From: Jatrophihabitans sp.
GTDB taxonomy: Bacteria; Actinomycetota; Actinomycetes; Mycobacteriales; Jatrophihabitantaceae
NCBI GenBank assembly: GCA_025963285.1
Contig: JAOPUX010000169.1
Coordinates: forward strand, 1 to 44,876
Direction: 5' to 3'
Length of the DNA stretch: 44,876 nt
Of this stretch, positions 43,689 to 44,876 are shown in pieces; position 1 is the first letter of the stretch; every line of letters starts with the position of its first letter. The position numbers were made by a program, and so were the translations under genes. The notes below the pieces were generated by a model that had not been told where the DNA came from, did not search any database, and was given only the letters and a program-made list of their open reading frames with translations.

Positions 43689-44611
43689 GGGAGCCTCCGC
43701 TGATCGTTCGGGCTGGCCAGCCGCCAGAAGGGCAGGGTGAGATCGTCGTCGATCCGGGTCAGCGCGAGCGTCACCGGCGACCCGATCGAGACCTCGGCCG
43801 GGTCGCAGTCGAGGAGTTCGCCAAGCATCCGCACGCCCTCCTCTAGCTCCACCAGCGCGATGACGATCGGCAGCTTCTTTCCCGGGACGGCCGGGTGGTG
43901 GTGTACGACGTAGCTGAAGATCTCGCCGCGTCCGGAGGCCACGACGTACTCCGGCGACTCGTGGCCGCACGAGGGGCACATCGGGCCGGGCGGGTGTCGC
44001 AGCGTGCCGCAGGCGGGGCAGCGCTGGATGCGCAGCTCGCCGGCCTGCGTCCCGTCCCAGAAGAACCGGGTATCGAGACTGATCATCGGCCGGGTCACCC
44101 GCACTGGCTCGACGGGCGGCGCCTTCGGAGCGGGCTTGAACTTGAGCACCCGGAAGACCATCTCGGCCACCGGCTCCTCGCCGGAGTACCAGATGTTACG
44201 GGTGGTCACGAACCATCCCTCGCCGAGCCCCGTGGTCTTGGGACCTATTACCGTCTCGAGCTTCGTGGTGACGGTCAGCCGCTCACCGAGCCGCAGCCGG
44301 CGGTGATAGACCTGATCGCAGTTGGTAGCGACGACGGACTCGAAGCCGCGGGCGTCCAGCTCGGCCATCATCAGGCCGAGCGGGTCGTCTGCCGAACGCG
44401 AGCCGTGCAGGCCGTTCATCGTCCAGACCTGGATCATCGCCGGCGGCGCCTCGGCGTCCGGACCGGTGTAGCGCGGGTTGGCGTCGCCGATCGCCTCGGT
44501 CCAGTTGTTGATCATCGGGAGGTTGACCGGATCGCGGGCGGCGCGAGGGCCCGACTCCCCCATCGCCTTGATCTTCTCGACCGTTTCGAAGAACTCCGCG
44601 GGCATCGTCAC
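43685..44611 (-). CDS. chsH2: MaoC/DUF35 fusion protein ChsH2
   Basis: Protein of 308 residues with an N-terminal MaoC-type hotdog (INNWTEAIGDANPRYTGPDAEAPPAMIQV at about 34-62) and a C-terminal DUF35 domain with a Zn ribbon (RCPACGTLRHPPGPMCPSC, about 199-217) and OB fold. In known systems the hotdog works with ChsH1 and the DUF35 domain binds Ltp2, linking hydration to the retro-aldol step. The GTG at 44611 has a GAGGGG 7 bases upstream; an ATG at 44605 is 2 codons further on. Confidence 0.92.
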   Translation of the reverse strand: MTMPAEFFETVEKIKAMGESGPRAARDPVNLPMINNWTEAIGDANPRYTGPDAEAPPAMIQVWTMNGLHGSRSADDPLGLMMAELDARGFESVVATNCDQVYHRRLRLGERLTVTTKLETVIGPKTTGLGEGWFVTTRNIWYSGEEPVAEMVFRVLKFKPAPKAPPVEPVRVTRPMISLDTRFFWDGTQAGELRIQRCPACGTLRHPPGPMCPSCGHESPEYVVASGRGEIFSYVVHHHPAVPGKKLPIVIALVELEEGVRMLGELLDCDPAEVSIGSPVTLALTRIDDDLTLPFWRLASPNDQRRLP

Positions 44612-44642
44612 TGCGCGCCCCTCGATCCGCTCGCAAGCTCGC

Positions 44643-44876
44643 TCATCGCGGCACCCGGGGCAGGTTCAGCCCGAACATCGAGATGAGCTCGCGCTGGATC
44701 TCGTTCACGCCGCCGCCGAAGGTGATGACGAGGTTCCGCTTGGCCTGCACGTCGAGCCAGTGCATCAGCTCGCCGGCCCGCGGGTCGGCGGGGTCGCTGT
44801 GGTGCCCCACCACCTCCTCGAGCAGCCGGAAGACGTGCTGCACGCGCTCCGAGGCGAAGACCTTGGTGGCCGACGC
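44643..44876 (-). CDS. fadE29: Acyl-CoA dehydrogenase FadE29 (ChsE2), partial
   Basis: Only the last 77 residues are in the window; the gene runs off the right end. The final segment NLVITFGGGVNEIQRELIS and MFGLNLPRVPR are the usual end of this side-chain dehydrogenase, which forms an alpha2beta2 enzyme with FadE28. Position before chsH2 on the same strand is as in the M. tuberculosis igr operon. The usual Glu position before GGVNEIQ is Gly. The stop at 44643 leaves 31 bases before the chsH2 start. Confidence 0.88.
   Translation of the reverse strand, partial: ASATKVFASERVQHVFRLLEEVVGHHSDPADPRAGELMHWLDVQAKRNLVITFGGGVNEIQRELISMFGLNLPRVPR

Overview
The window reads as chromosomal DNA of a high-GC Actinomycetota bacterium that degrades sterols. 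Codon third positions are almost all G or C, GTG starts are common, genes overlap by ATGA/GTGA junctions, and gene content and order closely follow the cholesterol-catabolism region of Mycobacterium tuberculosis and Rhodococcus. Mycobacterial marker genes such as the PPE genes, nat and aspB that interrupt this region in M. tuberculosis are absent, so I infer a non-mycobacterial actinobacterium. Genus cannot be fixed from the sequence.

Left third (1-11.9 kb): an accessory and housekeeping mixture. It holds a CDF metal exporter, a wax ester synthase/diacylglycerol acyltransferase, an HxlR regulator convergent with a nitroreductase, a DJ-1/PfpI protein, DUF1330 and DUF427 proteins, a SnoaL protein with a methyltransferase, a Tat-exported phospholipase C, an ArsR-type regulator with an MFS exporter, and an alpha/beta hydrolase. 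Between phospholipase C and the regulator lies a gene-poor stretch (8283-9304) with a vapC remnant and a dif-like Xer recombination site.

Centre (11.9-34.4 kb): the steroid island. fadA6-kstR2-ipdF-fadE30 (minus) and fadD3-crotonase-fadE31-fadE32-fadE33-snoaL (plus) diverge from a sequence matching the KstR2 operator and should degrade the C/D-ring product HIP. hsaB-hsaC-hsaD-hsaA (minus) diverge from kshA-small Cys protein-kshB (plus) across two KstR-like boxes and perform ring opening and A/B-ring degradation. hsaE-hsaG-hsaF plus two uncharacterised genes (minus) diverge from kstD-MaoC-SDR-DapB-like (plus) across two KstR boxes. At the right edge, ltp2-chsH1-chsH2-fadE29 (minus, the last one cut by the window end) belong to the side-chain igr operon. 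Together the genes take a sterol from the last side-chain cycle through ring cleavage to HIP, pyruvate and propionyl-CoA. Side-chain monooxygenase, kstR, ipdAB, ipdC and echA20 are not in the window.

Between kstD operon and igr operon (36.4-42.1 kb): a LAL-type LuxR regulator, a DUF4242 protein, a FUSC-family transporter and a DUF2277 protein. These are bracketed by three copies of a 51-bp palindromic repeat; a fourth copy sits at 5.2 kb. This repeat family, with compensating changes in its arms, is the most interesting unexplained signal. No tRNA, rRNA, CRISPR array or intact insertion sequence was recognised.
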